Positions 7,856-15,531 are shown, counted from the stretch's first letter. The stretch: DNA of 15,877 bases from Bacteroidales bacterium UBA1757 (GCA_002315625.1 DCHH01000011.1:8288-24164), one strand, 5' to 3'. Notes: generated by a model from the letters alone, not told the origin. Numbers and translations: made by a program.

Positions 7856-8641
7856 ATGACTGGGTCTGCCCATCATAAATATTTGAGGACAGCTGCACTT
7901 TGTGTGGCTGTCCTGCTATTTCTGCTCCCCACATCCTGCAGGAAGAAGGAGAAGGATATGATACCCAATTTCGCCGACCGTAGCAAGGTGCCGGGTATGT
8001 GGCTCGACTCTGTGACGACTCTTATTTCTGACTCGGGTATAATCCGCTACAGGGTTGTGACCGCCAAGTGGGATGCCTTTGACAAGGCCAATGACCCCTA
8101 TTGGTTCTTCCCGGAGAAGGTCTATTTCGAACGTTTCAACGATACGCTCGTAATTGAATCGACGGTCGAGAGCGACACGGCCTGGTATTACTACGACCGG
8201 AAGATGTGGGTGCTCAGAAAGAATGTGAAAGTCCGGAACCTCTCGGGAGAGACTTTCGAGACCACGCTTCTCTACTGGGACCAGAATACCCACAGGGTCT
8301 ATTCCGATACCGCTTTCATCCGTATCTGCCAGAGTTCGCAGGTTCTGACGGGTCATGGCTTTGAGTCAAACGAGTCTATGACCAACTACACGATAAACGA
8401 GATTGAGGGAATGTTCCCGGTCGATAAGGAGGAAACGGAGGCGGGTGACAGCTCGACTGTCCAAATCCCGGTTACAGCCCCTGCCCTTGTTAGCGCTCCG
8501 GCTCCTGAACGCGCCAAAACACCGGCTCCTGTTCGTGTTTCCCCACCTGCAGTCGCTCCGAAAGAGGAAAATAGCGATGCTCCTGCTAAAAATCGTAAAA
8601 AAGCTATGCTTTCTATAGACGAAGAGGGGAATATTTCATAA
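7856..8641 (+). CDS. lptC: LPS transport periplasmic protein LptC, with Pro/Ala-rich tail
   Basis: Component of the Lpt machine that passes lipopolysaccharide from the inner-membrane LptBFG exporter towards LptA. The product has 261 residues. I chose ATG 7856, seven bases after the TPR stop; a TTG at 7829 is in frame but would overlap the upstream gene and add a charged stretch before the signal. A hydrophobic segment at 11-25 is followed by PTSC (Cys28), a somewhat irregular lipobox, so either a lipoprotein or a membrane-anchored form is possible. Residues about 40-190 form the LptC beta-jelly-roll region, including LSGETFETTLLYWDQN at 129-144 and RVYSDT at 147-152. Residues about 192-261 are a low-complexity tail rich in Pro, Ala and charged residues, absent from the roughly 190-residue E. 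coli protein. No lptA or lptB lies nearby. Confidence 0.88.
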   Translation: MTGSAHHKYLRTAALCVAVLLFLLPTSCRKKEKDMIPNFADRSKVPGMWLDSVTTLISDSGIIRYRVVTAKWDAFDKANDPYWFFPEKVYFERFNDTLVIESTVESDTAWYYYDRKMWVLRKNVKVRNLSGETFETTLLYWDQNTHRVYSDTAFIRICQSSQVLTGHGFESNESMTNYTINEIEGMFPVDKEETEAGDSSTVQIPVTAPALVSAPAPERAKTPAPVRVSPPAVAPKEENSDAPAKNRKKAMLSIDEEGNIS

Positions 8642-8645
8642 TATT
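8630..8645 (+). other. A/T-only inverted repeat across the lptC stop codon
   Basis: AATATT at 8630-8635 and AATATT at 8640-8645 can pair around a four-base loop TCAT. The TAA stop codon (8639-8641) lies inside the repeat, and three further T residues follow. With only A-T pairs the hairpin would be weak. It may arise by chance, but it repeats the arrangement found at the ends of rlmN and the DUF4837 gene. Confidence 0.3.
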
Positions 8646-8649
8646 TTTA

Positions 8650-8657
8650 TACATTTG
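8650..8657 (+). promoter_or_regulatory. Candidate -7 box upstream of the isomerase gene
   Basis: TACATTTG is a full match to TAnnTTTG and lies in the 85-base gap between lptC and the isomerase gene. It would give a leader of about 60 bases. No convincing -33 TTTG is found at the usual distance. A second, imperfect box (TATCTTTA, 8691-8698) is closer to the start. The same gap has a short CGCG-T6-CGCG palindrome at 8659-8672 whose role is unclear. Confidence 0.35.
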
Positions 8658-8726
8658 CGCGTTTTTTCGCGGGGATAGTGTGCCCGTGTTTATCTTTACG
8701 AATCAAATAGTTAATTTAATAATAAA

Positions 8727-10859
8727 ATGGCAACTTTACAAAGACTTAGAAGCTGGTCAGTACTCCTTTTCGTTTTCGTGGGTCTGGCTCTTTTGGCGTT
8801 CATTCTCGGTGACTTCCTTACTTCAGGTTCCTCGCTCTTCCAGCAGGAGCAGCAGAATATCATCAAGGTCAACTCCTCGGTGGTAAACTACAAGGAATAC
8901 GAGACCCGCATCCAGGAAATGGAGGACATTTACAAGATGCAGACCGGCCAGTCAAATTTAAGCGAGGAAATTCGCAGTCAGATTCGTGAGAGCGTCTATG
9001 AGAACATCGTCCGCGAGATTCTTATCGACGAGCAGGCTGAGGCTCTCGGCATCCAGGTGACCGACAAGGAAATGTTCGACATGATTAACGGCGAAAATCC
9101 CTCCAGCATAGTACGTCAGATGCCGTTCTTCCAGAATGAGAACGGACAGTTTGACCGTACCGCTATGATGAACTTCCTGCGCACAATCAACCAGGATGAC
9201 CTTTCGCTCTATTCGGCCGACCAGCAGGCTCAGATAGCCCAGATGAAGAACTACTGGCTGTTCTGGGAGAACAACATCAAGTATTCCCGTCTGGAAGAGA
9301 AGATCAACACGCTGCTTGTTCAGGCTACCAAGTCAAACGACATTGATGCCAAGGCAGCTTTTGATGCCCGTCAGCGTTCAGTCGATTTCGTCTATGCCTA
9401 CAAGACCTACGCTTCTGTTGCAGACTCTACCTATAAGGTGTCGAAGAGTGAGGCCAAGAACTACTACAAGGCTAATATGGAGTCCTTCAAACACGACCCA
9501 TACCGTTCAGCCCGCTATGTGGTGGTTGATGTGCTTCCCAGTGCCGATGACAATGATGCCGTACAGGCAAACATCAACAAGATATATAAGGAGTTCTCAA
9601 CTACTGAGGAGATCGCTTCTGTGGTAAATGCCAATTCCGAGGCTCAGTACATTGATGCATTCATTGCCAACTCCCTTTACACTGGTGATGCCAAGGAGTT
9701 CGTCGAGAACGCCAAGGTCGGTGACCTGAAGGAACCGTTCAGCGGTGACAATTTATGGTCAGCTTTCCGCATCGTCGATCAGGTCAAGTATGCCGACTCT
9801 GTCAAGGTGAGCCAGATTTTTGTCCGTGGTACTAGCAAGGAGGAAGAAAAGCTGGTCGATAGCCTGCTCAATGTGCTTAAGACTGACAAGAAAGCTGATT
9901 TCGCCGCTCTTGCCACACAGTTCTCACAGGATCAGACTGCCGAGAACGGCGGTGATATGGGCTGGTTCCGCGAACTTGATGCCTATCAGGGTATCGGTGC
10001 CGATTTCGCAAAGGCTTGCTTTACTGCCAAGAAGGGTGAATTCCAGAAGGTTAAATCAAAATACGGTCTGCACATCATCGAAGTGACCGATATGACCAAG
10101 CCCGTTGACAAGACCAAGCTTGCCCAGATTATCATGTCTGTGACTCCTTCTTCAAGGACCTACAGCGATGTCTATAACAAGCTGAACCGCGTGCTGGCCG
10201 AAAACCAGACTGCTGAGACATTTGTTGAGGCAGCTCGCGAGGCCGGTTATCCCGTCCTGCTTGCTCCGACCGTCCAAAAGACCGACAACACCATCGGCAA
10301 TGTTCCTGAAATGCGTCAGGCTGTCCGCTTTGTCTTCAACGGCAAGGTTGGCGACGTTTCGACTATCTTCGAGAACTCAAAGAACCAGTTCATGGTTGTT
10401 GCCATCACTGATGTGAACGATGAAGAATACAAGTCGTTCGAGAGCGTCCAGAATCAGATTATGCGTGAAATTATCAATGAGAAGAAGGCAAAGGATATCA
10501 TCGCTGCCTACAAGTCCGCTGACAACATCGCTTCTGTCGCTTCTGAGAATGGCATGAGGATGGATACCATCCGTCTTGTGAGCTTCTCAACCCGTCGTAT
10601 CGCCGGTTTGGGTGACGAGCCCAACCTTTTGAGTGCTGTCATGAATGCTCCGAAGAATGAGGTCTCCGGTCCGGTTCAGGGAAAGAACGGTATCTATGCC
10701 TTCACGGTTATCTCCGACGTGGTTCCGGCAAACGAGTTTGATGCCGCTACCGAAAAGCTCGGTCTTGATGCCAATGATTCATACCGTCTTACCTATCAGG
10801 CCTTCCAGGCTGTCGAGGACCAGGCTACAATTGAAGACAACCGTATCCGTTTCTATTGA
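8727..10859 (+). CDS. Membrane-anchored periplasmic peptidyl-prolyl isomerase (PpiD/SurA-like)
   Basis: Parvulin-type folding helper for periplasmic and outer-membrane proteins, 710 residues. Residues 1-9 are cytoplasmic, 11-30 form a single transmembrane anchor (VLLFVFVGLALLAFILGDF), and the rest is periplasmic, as in E. coli PpiD. Residues about 40-200 form the SurA_N-like helical chaperone domain. A canonical parvulin domain spans about 360-454: KVSQIFVRG, then DFAALATQFSQD, GGDMGWF at 408-414, and KSKYGLHIIEV. Segments at about 262-352, 464-563 and 567-665 repeat the end of the parvulin fold and look like degenerate copies. The start ATG is preceded by A/T-rich sequence and followed directly by the anchor. 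Position behind lptC and a barrel protein fits a role in outer-membrane assembly. SurA and PpiD alternatives differ mainly in the anchor, which favours PpiD. Confidence 0.92.
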   Translation: MATLQRLRSWSVLLFVFVGLALLAFILGDFLTSGSSLFQQEQQNIIKVNSSVVNYKEYETRIQEMEDIYKMQTGQSNLSEEIRSQIRESVYENIVREILIDEQAEALGIQVTDKEMFDMINGENPSSIVRQMPFFQNENGQFDRTAMMNFLRTINQDDLSLYSADQQAQIAQMKNYWLFWENNIKYSRLEEKINTLLVQATKSNDIDAKAAFDARQRSVDFVYAYKTYASVADSTYKVSKSEAKNYYKANMESFKHDPYRSARYVVVDVLPSADDNDAVQANINKIYKEFSTTEEIASVVNANSEAQYIDAFIANSLYTGDAKEFVENAKVGDLKEPFSGDNLWSAFRIVDQVKYADSVKVSQIFVRGTSKEEEKLVDSLLNVLKTDKKADFAALATQFSQDQTAENGGDMGWFRELDAYQGIGADFAKACFTAKKGEFQKVKSKYGLHIIEVTDMTKPVDKTKLAQIIMSVTPSSRTYSDVYNKLNRVLAENQTAETFVEAAREAGYPVLLAPTVQKTDNTIGNVPEMRQAVRFVFNGKVGDVSTIFENSKNQFMVVAITDVNDEEYKSFESVQNQIMREIINEKKAKDIIAAYKSADNIASVASENGMRMDTIRLVSFSTRRIAGLGDEPNLLSAVMNAPKNEVSGPVQGKNGIYAFTVISDVVPANEFDAATEKLGLDANDSYRLTYQAFQAVEDQATIEDNRIRFY

Positions 10860-10888
10860 TTCTATTTAAGAACAAGTTATAAACAGGG

Positions 10889-10916
10889 AAAAGGCTGCCC
10901 ACGGGCGGCCTTTTTT
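10889..10916 (+). terminator. Intrinsic terminator after the isomerase gene
   Basis: GGCTGCC (10893-10899) pairs with GGCGGCC (10904-10910), with one G-T wobble, around the loop CACG. Four A residues upstream can extend the stem into the run of six T residues at 10911-10916. It lies 30 bases after the isomerase stop and ends about 20 bases before the rlmN start. The upstream A run means it could also act on the opposite strand. Confidence 0.88.
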
Positions 10917-10937
10917 CGTCAGCAAAACTCCAATGTT

Positions 10938-11978
10938 ATGGAAGAGGAAAAGTTTGTGCTGTTAGGGAAGCGGATTGGTGAGATAAAGGAGTGGGTCGTC
11001 TCTGAAGGAATGCCCGCTTTTACTGCCAAGCAACTGTATGAATGGATTTACCAGAAACGGGTCCGCGATTTTAGTGAGATGACAAATATCTCGCTGAAGC
11101 ACCGTGCATTTCTCTCCTCGCGGGCCTCTTTGGGATTTGCTGCCCCCGCCGGGGTGTCTGTATCTTCTGACGGTACAAAGAAATATCTGTTTTCGACTCC
11201 GTCGGGAGTGGGTGTGGAATCGGTCTATATTCCCGACCGTGACCGTGCAACCCTTTGCGTTTCGTCGCAGGTTGGATGCAAGATGCACTGCGCCTTCTGC
11301 ATGACCGGTCGTATGGGGTTCAAAGCCCAGCTCCAGCCTCATGAAATCTTAAACCAGATTCTTTCAATTCCCGAGTCGGAATCGTTGACAAACCTGGTCT
11401 TTATGGGTATGGGCGAGCCTTGTGATAATGTCGATGCAGTACTCCGTACCATTGACGTGCTTACCTCTCCCAACGGTTTCGGGTGGAGTCCCAAACGCAT
11501 AACACTCTCAAGTATAGGACTATGGCCAGGTCTTAAAAGGATTCTGGATGAAACCTCCTGCCAGATAGCAATCAGTCTGCACACACCCGATGCTGTACAG
11601 CGCCGTGAGTGGGTGCCGGCGGAAAAAGCATGGCCGATTCAGGGGACGATTGAAATGCTCCGGCAGTATGACTTCAGCCATCAGCGCCGCCTCTCTTTTG
11701 AATATGTGATGTTTCAGGGGCAAAACGACGATATTGCCCATGCCCGTATGCTGTTGTCGCTGTTGAATGGTCTCAGTTGCCGCATGAATCTGATTCGTTT
11801 CCATACAATTCCCGATACTCCATTTGTCCGTAGCGACGAGCAGCGTATTCAGGCATTTGCCGACTATCTGAATGCCAAGGGCTTGCAGACGACAGTCCGT
11901 GCTTCGAGGGGTGAGGATATTCAGGCCGCCTGCGGGCTGCTCTCAACCCTGAATGGAGAAAAGACCATGGAAAAGTGA
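10938..11978 (+). CDS. rlmN: Dual-specificity 23S rRNA/tRNA adenine-C2 methyltransferase RlmN
   Basis: Radical-SAM enzyme that makes 2-methyladenosine at A2503 of 23S rRNA and at A37 of some tRNAs in the cytoplasm. Its 346 residues are slightly shorter than E. coli RlmN. The [4Fe-4S]-binding CxxxCxxC is C114-C118-C121 (CKMHCAFC), followed by MTGRMGF. The SAM-binding GMGEP is at 157-161. The two catalytic cysteines of the family correspond here to C107 (ATLCVS), seven residues before the cluster, and C332 (QAACGL), matching E. coli C118 and C355. The N-terminal FTAKQLYEWIYQK at 28-40 is the accessory helical domain. The gene starts some 20 bases behind a strong terminator with no evident promoter between them. 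Its stop codon lies inside a hairpin. Confidence 0.96.
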   Translation: MEEEKFVLLGKRIGEIKEWVVSEGMPAFTAKQLYEWIYQKRVRDFSEMTNISLKHRAFLSSRASLGFAAPAGVSVSSDGTKKYLFSTPSGVGVESVYIPDRDRATLCVSSQVGCKMHCAFCMTGRMGFKAQLQPHEILNQILSIPESESLTNLVFMGMGEPCDNVDAVLRTIDVLTSPNGFGWSPKRITLSSIGLWPGLKRILDETSCQIAISLHTPDAVQRREWVPAEKAWPIQGTIEMLRQYDFSHQRRLSFEYVMFQGQNDDIAHARMLLSLLNGLSCRMNLIRFHTIPDTPFVRSDEQRIQAFADYLNAKGLQTTVRASRGEDIQAACGLLSTLNGEKTMEK

Positions 11979-11995
11979 CAAAAAGTCAGTTTTCC
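11969..11995 (+). other. Hairpin spanning the rlmN stop codon
   Basis: GGAAAA (11969-11974) pairs with TTTTCC (11990-11995), and TGAC (11976-11979) pairs with GTCA (11985-11988). One G-G mismatch separates the two stems and the loop is five A residues. The rlmN stop TGA (11976-11978) forms part of the inner stem. There is no T run after the stem, so this is not a standard terminator; it may be a weak terminator, an mRNA-stabilising element or a processing site. Confidence 0.5.
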
Positions 11996-12019
11996 TGCAC
12001 CAACTTTTCGGAAATTCAG

Positions 12020-12027
12020 TAATTTTG
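12020..12027 (+). promoter_or_regulatory. Candidate -7 box upstream of the DUF4837 gene
   Basis: TAATTTTG fully matches TAnnTTTG and ends 20 bases before the ATG at 12048. No good TTTG -33 element is visible 19-22 bases upstream; only T-rich sequence lies near 11990. The 69-base gap between rlmN and the lipoprotein gene supports an independent transcription start here. Confidence 0.45.
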
Positions 12028-12047
12028 TCTTTCTCAATGAACAAATT

Positions 12048-13070
12048 ATGAAAGTAAGAAATATCTGTCTGTTGGCGGTTTTGCCGCTGATGCTTTTTGC
12101 TTGCAAGAAAGAGATACGCAATCCCATGAGTGTGGGTAGTGTAGGTGCTCCGTGGGAAGTGCTGGTCGTGATGGACAAAAAGGCTTGGGATGCTCCCGAG
12201 GGACGTGCTTTGCACGATATCTTGGATATGGATGTACCTGGGCTTCCGCAGTTTGAGCCGATGTTCAGTGTCTCCCGTTGCGACGTTGCCGAGTTCAAGG
12301 GAATCCTTAAGCCTGTGCGCAATATTATCCAGGTCGAGATTTCCAATAAGTATTCCGTCCCTAAGCTTCACTACTACAAGGACCAGTGGGCGACCAACCA
12401 GACGGTGGTCAAGATTGTGGCTCCTGACAATGAGCAGTTTATCGAATTTGTAAATGCTTCGGCCAATGCCATTTACGACATTTTCTACCGGGCCGAGACT
12501 GACCGTTCGCTCACATTCATCCGCAAGTCACGCAACAAGGAGTTTGCGAAGATTGTCTATAACACTTTCGGAATGGAGATTCTGGTGCCCGAGACTATGC
12601 GCTCTTACAAGGTGTCCGACAATTTCTTCTGGGCTTCGAATGGCATACAGGCCCGCAAGCGTCAGGACATGGTAATCTATTCCTATCCTTATACCGATCC
12701 GAATACCTTTACCCTCGAATATCTCTGCCAGAAGCGAGATTCCGTGATGAAGGCTAATATCCCTGGCGGACCGAAGGGTTCGTACATGGCTCGTCAGGAG
12801 CAGTATGAGACCACTTTCCGTGCGCTGAGCGTGAGGGGAAAGTATGCCGCCGAAATACGTGGCCTTTGGGAGGTCAGGGGTGATGTGATGGGTGGCCCGT
12901 ATGTGAGCCTGACTCGTCTGGATGAGGTCAACCAGCGGGTGGTAACTGTCGAGATTTTTGTCTATGCCCCAAATGAGGATAAGCGTAACCTTGTCCGTTT
13001 CAATGAAGCAATACTTTATTCGGCCAAGTTCCCCGGGGAGTTCGATGTGCCGGAGGAGTCGGAGCAGTAG
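12048..13070 (+). CDS. DUF4837 family lipoprotein
   Basis: Predicted lipoprotein of 340 residues with no known biochemical function. Residues 1-18 form a lipoprotein signal peptide with the lipobox LFAC, lipidated at Cys19 and followed by KKE. The mature part resembles the DUF4837 family, common in Bacteroidales. It has a start segment SVGAPWEVLVVMDKKAW at about 30-46, a central HYYKDQWATNQTVVKI segment, GMEILVPETMRSYK, and a closing region containing RGLWEVRGDVMGGPYVS and VYAPNEDKRNLVR. It has no transmembrane segment beyond the signal. The gene lies between rlmN and pdxA but probably has its own promoter. Its stop codon falls inside a small perfect inverted repeat. The family call is from memory of these segments, and the function is unknown. 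Confidence 0.85.
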   Translation: MKVRNICLLAVLPLMLFACKKEIRNPMSVGSVGAPWEVLVVMDKKAWDAPEGRALHDILDMDVPGLPQFEPMFSVSRCDVAEFKGILKPVRNIIQVEISNKYSVPKLHYYKDQWATNQTVVKIVAPDNEQFIEFVNASANAIYDIFYRAETDRSLTFIRKSRNKEFAKIVYNTFGMEILVPETMRSYKVSDNFFWASNGIQARKRQDMVIYSYPYTDPNTFTLEYLCQKRDSVMKANIPGGPKGSYMARQEQYETTFRALSVRGKYAAEIRGLWEVRGDVMGGPYVSLTRLDEVNQRVVTVEIFVYAPNEDKRNLVRFNEAILYSAKFPGEFDVPEESEQ

Positions 13071-13082
13071 CGGATTCCGCTA
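13068..13082 (+). other. Perfect inverted repeat spanning the DUF4837 gene stop codon
   Basis: TAGCGG (13068-13073) and CCGCTA (13077-13082) form a six-base-pair stem with the loop ATT. The first three bases are the TAG stop codon. No T run follows directly. A TAnnTTTG box lies 22 bases downstream, as in the arrangement behind rlmN. Confidence 0.5.
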
Positions 13083-13104
13083 TGATGGCTCTTCCTTATT
13101 CAAT

Positions 13105-13112
13105 TATATTTG
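13105..13112 (+). promoter_or_regulatory. Candidate -7 box just upstream of pdxA
   Basis: TATATTTG fully matches TAnnTTTG and ends 11 bases before ATG 13124, so the transcript would have a very short leader. It lies inside the in-frame upstream extension that begins at 13082, which argues that the extension is not translated. No clear -33 element is seen. Confidence 0.4.
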
Positions 13113-13123
13113 TTATAAATCAA

Positions 13124-14191
13124 ATGGAAAAGAAAACGATTGTGGGCATCACTCAGGGTGATGTCAATGGTATATCTTACGAGGTTATTCTCAAGACCCT
13201 TGCCGAGCCGGAAGTGTATGAGGACAAGGCGGTCGTATTGTACGGTTCGCCAAAGCTTGTGGCCTATTTCAAGAAGAACATGGAGCTTGAGCTGAATGTG
13301 CCGGTAATTTCGTCGGCCGACGATGCCGAGGTTGGGTGTGTCAGTGTAATCAACTGTGTAGATGACGACATCAAGGTTGAGCCGGGACAATCGACTGTTA
13401 TGGCCGGAAAGGCTGCATTCCAGGCTCTTGAAGCTGCAGTGCGTGACCTTAAGGAGGGAAAAATCGATGTGCTGGTGACAGCTCCTATCAATAAGAATAA
13501 CATTCAGTCGGACGTGTTCCGTTTCCCGGGACACACTGAATATCTGGAGGCTTCCCTCGGTAACGGACAGAAGGCCCTGATGCTGATGGTGAGCGACAGG
13601 ATGCGGATAGCGGTGGCTACCGGTCACGTTTCTCTCGACCTGGTGTCGCAGCTTCTGACCCAGCAGCGTGTGCTGGAGAAAATAGAGCTGCTCAACCAGA
13701 GTCTCAAGGAGGATTTTCTTATCGAACGCCCCCGTATTGCCGTCCTTGGACTGAATCCGCATGCCGGAGACGGCGGTGTAATCGGCGCTCAGGATCAGAC
13801 TGTTATAGCCCCGGCCGTCGAAGCGGCTCAGAAACAGAATATCTGCTGCTTTGGCCCTATTGCGGCTGACGGTTTCTTCGGGACTGAGAACTATACCCAC
13901 TTCGATGGTGTTCTGGCCATGTATCATGACCAGGGGCTCATTCCGTTCAAGGCATTGAGCGACGGACATGGCGTGAACTTCACCGCCGGACTGCCTTACG
14001 TCAGGACATCGCCAGCCCATGGTACGGCATACGAACTGGCCGGACAGAACATTGCTTCAGAGGCTTCATTCCGTGAAGCATTCTTCATGGCCGTGGATAT
14101 TTTCAACCGCCGCAAGATTTATGCGGAGATGTACAGCAATCCTCTGCCTCACCAGAGGGTGGAACATTCTGGAAATGACCGTTCTGAGTAA
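13124..14191 (+). CDS. pdxA: 4-hydroxythreonine-4-phosphate dehydrogenase
   Basis: NAD-dependent oxidation and decarboxylation of 4-phosphohydroxy-L-threonine in the deoxyxylulose-5-phosphate route to pyridoxal phosphate, in the cytoplasm. With the start at ATG 13124 the product has 355 residues, a normal length. The in-frame ATG at 13082 would add MMALPYSIIFVINQ, which is not family-like and overlaps a promoter box and a hairpin. Metal-binding histidines correspond to H168 (ATGHVS), H213 (NPHAGD) and H268 (YHDQG), each two residues from E. coli H166, H211 and H266. Substrate-binding PGHTE is at 135-139. The NAD-binding end has GLPYVRTSPAHGTAYE at 289-304. A sigma-54 activator gene follows after eight bases. 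Confidence 0.96.
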   Translation: MEKKTIVGITQGDVNGISYEVILKTLAEPEVYEDKAVVLYGSPKLVAYFKKNMELELNVPVISSADDAEVGCVSVINCVDDDIKVEPGQSTVMAGKAAFQALEAAVRDLKEGKIDVLVTAPINKNNIQSDVFRFPGHTEYLEASLGNGQKALMLMVSDRMRIAVATGHVSLDLVSQLLTQQRVLEKIELLNQSLKEDFLIERPRIAVLGLNPHAGDGGVIGAQDQTVIAPAVEAAQKQNICCFGPIAADGFFGTENYTHFDGVLAMYHDQGLIPFKALSDGHGVNFTAGLPYVRTSPAHGTAYELAGQNIASEASFREAFFMAVDIFNRRKIYAEMYSNPLPHQRVEHSGNDRSE

Positions 14192-14199
14192 CTATTATC

Positions 14200-15531
14200 A
14201 TGGACAATGAAGCTTTACTGAAAGTCAAGCAGCGTTTCGGCATCATTGGTAATGCCGGAGCATTGAATCAGGCTCTTGACCTTGCCCTTCAGGTGGCCCC
14301 GACCGACATGTCGGTGCTGGTGCTTGGTGAGAGCGGTGCCGGTAAGGAGTTTATCCCGCGTGTAATCCACGAATACAGCCCTCGTAAGCATGGTCCCTAC
14401 CAGCCTGTCAATTGTGCAGGCATTCCTGAAGGAACCATCGATTCGGAGCTTTTCGGTCACGAGAAGGGGGCCTTCACTGGCGCCATAGCAGAGCGCAAGG
14501 GCTATTTTGAGGAGGCCGACGGGGGGACCATTTTCCTTGATGAGGTGGCAGACCTCCCCCTATCGACCCAGGCCCGTCTGCTTCGCGTGCTGGAATACGG
14601 TGAGTACAAGCGTGTCGGTTCGTCAAAGGTGCAGAAAACAAATGTCCGTGTGGTGGCTGCCACGAACAAGGACTTGTCGCAGGCTATCAAGAACAACCAG
14701 TTCCGGGCCGATCTGTACTATAGGCTGAGTGCCATGACGATTCATGTACCCTCTCTCAGGGAGCGTCCGGACGATATTGCCATTCTGTTCCGCAAGTTTA
14801 TCTCTGATGTGTGCTATCGCTACAAGATGCCGTCGGTGAACCTGTCACAGCCGGCCAAGGAACTCCTTCTTTCGTACCGCTGGCCGGGAAATGTGCGTGA
14901 ATTGAAGAACGTGGCCGACCAGGTCGCCGTAAAGGCTTCGGCTGACGGACTTACGGAAGTGGGGCCGGAGGTGCTGCGTGCAATCTTTACCAATGCGATT
15001 GATACAATGCCTGCTGTCTATCATCACGATAGTATCGGCAGCAGTGACGGGAACTATGCAACCGAAAGGGAAATCCTCTACAAGGTTCTTTTCGATATGA
15101 AGAAGGATATGCGTGACCTCAAGGAATTGGTCAACGTGTTGATGCGCAAGAACAACATGGAGATGCCTACGGCCATGCGGGACGCTTCCTACAAGACTTG
15201 GCAGCCTCTGTTGGAGAATTCGGAGCCGTCATATCGGGAGGAACAGTCATACGGGCCGGCTCAGGAATATGAGGTGGTGCAGCCGAGCCGGATTACTTCT
15301 CAGGTGGCTGGGCAGAATGTCCCCCATCCTGCCCAGCATGTCAAGGATGCTTCCCATATTCAGGAGGCTCAGGAGTATGTCGAGGAGGCGCTTTCACTTG
15401 ATGAGCTTGAAAAGCAGGCCATCAAGAAGGCGCTGGAGCGGAACAATGGCCGCAGGAAGGATGCGGCTGCCGACCTTAACATCTCTGAGAGAACACTTTA
15501 CAGAAAAATCACTCAATACAATCTTGGATGA
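14200..15531 (+). CDS. Sigma-54-dependent transcriptional activator without N-terminal sensor domain
   Basis: AAA+ enhancer-binding protein that would remodel the RpoN (sigma-54) polymerase closed complex by ATP hydrolysis. It has 443 residues. The AAA+ domain begins almost at the N-terminus: Walker A GESGAGKE at 43-50, the sigma-54-contact loop GAFTGA at 90-95, Walker B GGTIFLDE at 108-115, the arginine-finger region FRADLYYRL at 168-176, and sensor II WPGNVREL at 228-235. No receiver, GAF or PAS domain precedes it. Residues about 285-320 form a charged helix, likely coiled coil (EREILYKVLFDMKKDMRDLK), followed by a Pro/Gln/Glu-rich linker to about 395. A Fis-type helix-turn-helix closes the protein at about 404-441 (RKDAAADLNISERTLYRKI). 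It lies eight bases after pdxA, and its stop overlaps the lptE start by four bases (ATGA). Its target genes are not evident here. Confidence 0.93.
   Translation: MDNEALLKVKQRFGIIGNAGALNQALDLALQVAPTDMSVLVLGESGAGKEFIPRVIHEYSPRKHGPYQPVNCAGIPEGTIDSELFGHEKGAFTGAIAERKGYFEEADGGTIFLDEVADLPLSTQARLLRVLEYGEYKRVGSSKVQKTNVRVVAATNKDLSQAIKNNQFRADLYYRLSAMTIHVPSLRERPDDIAILFRKFISDVCYRYKMPSVNLSQPAKELLLSYRWPGNVRELKNVADQVAVKASADGLTEVGPEVLRAIFTNAIDTMPAVYHHDSIGSSDGNYATEREILYKVLFDMKKDMRDLKELVNVLMRKNNMEMPTAMRDASYKTWQPLLENSEPSYREEQSYGPAQEYEVVQPSRITSQVAGQNVPHPAQHVKDASHIQEAQEYVEEALSLDELEKQAIKKALERNNGRRKDAAADLNISERTLYRKITQYNLG

Noticed and set aside
8659..8672. CGCG-T6-CGCG palindrome between lptC and the isomerase gene as a terminator
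   Set aside because: The stem is only four base pairs, the T residues are in the loop rather than after the stem, and no T run follows.
13082..13123. Upstream in-frame ATG that would lengthen PdxA by 14 residues
   Set aside because: The extension is hydrophobic and unlike the family, overlaps a hairpin and a TAnnTTTG box, and the start at 13124 gives the usual PdxA N-terminus with metal-ligand spacing matching E. coli.
13100..14020. A 306-codon open frame on the minus strand inside pdxA
   Set aside because: It has the same codon-aligned antisense relation to pdxA and thus the same explanation by rare TTA, CTA and TCA codons.
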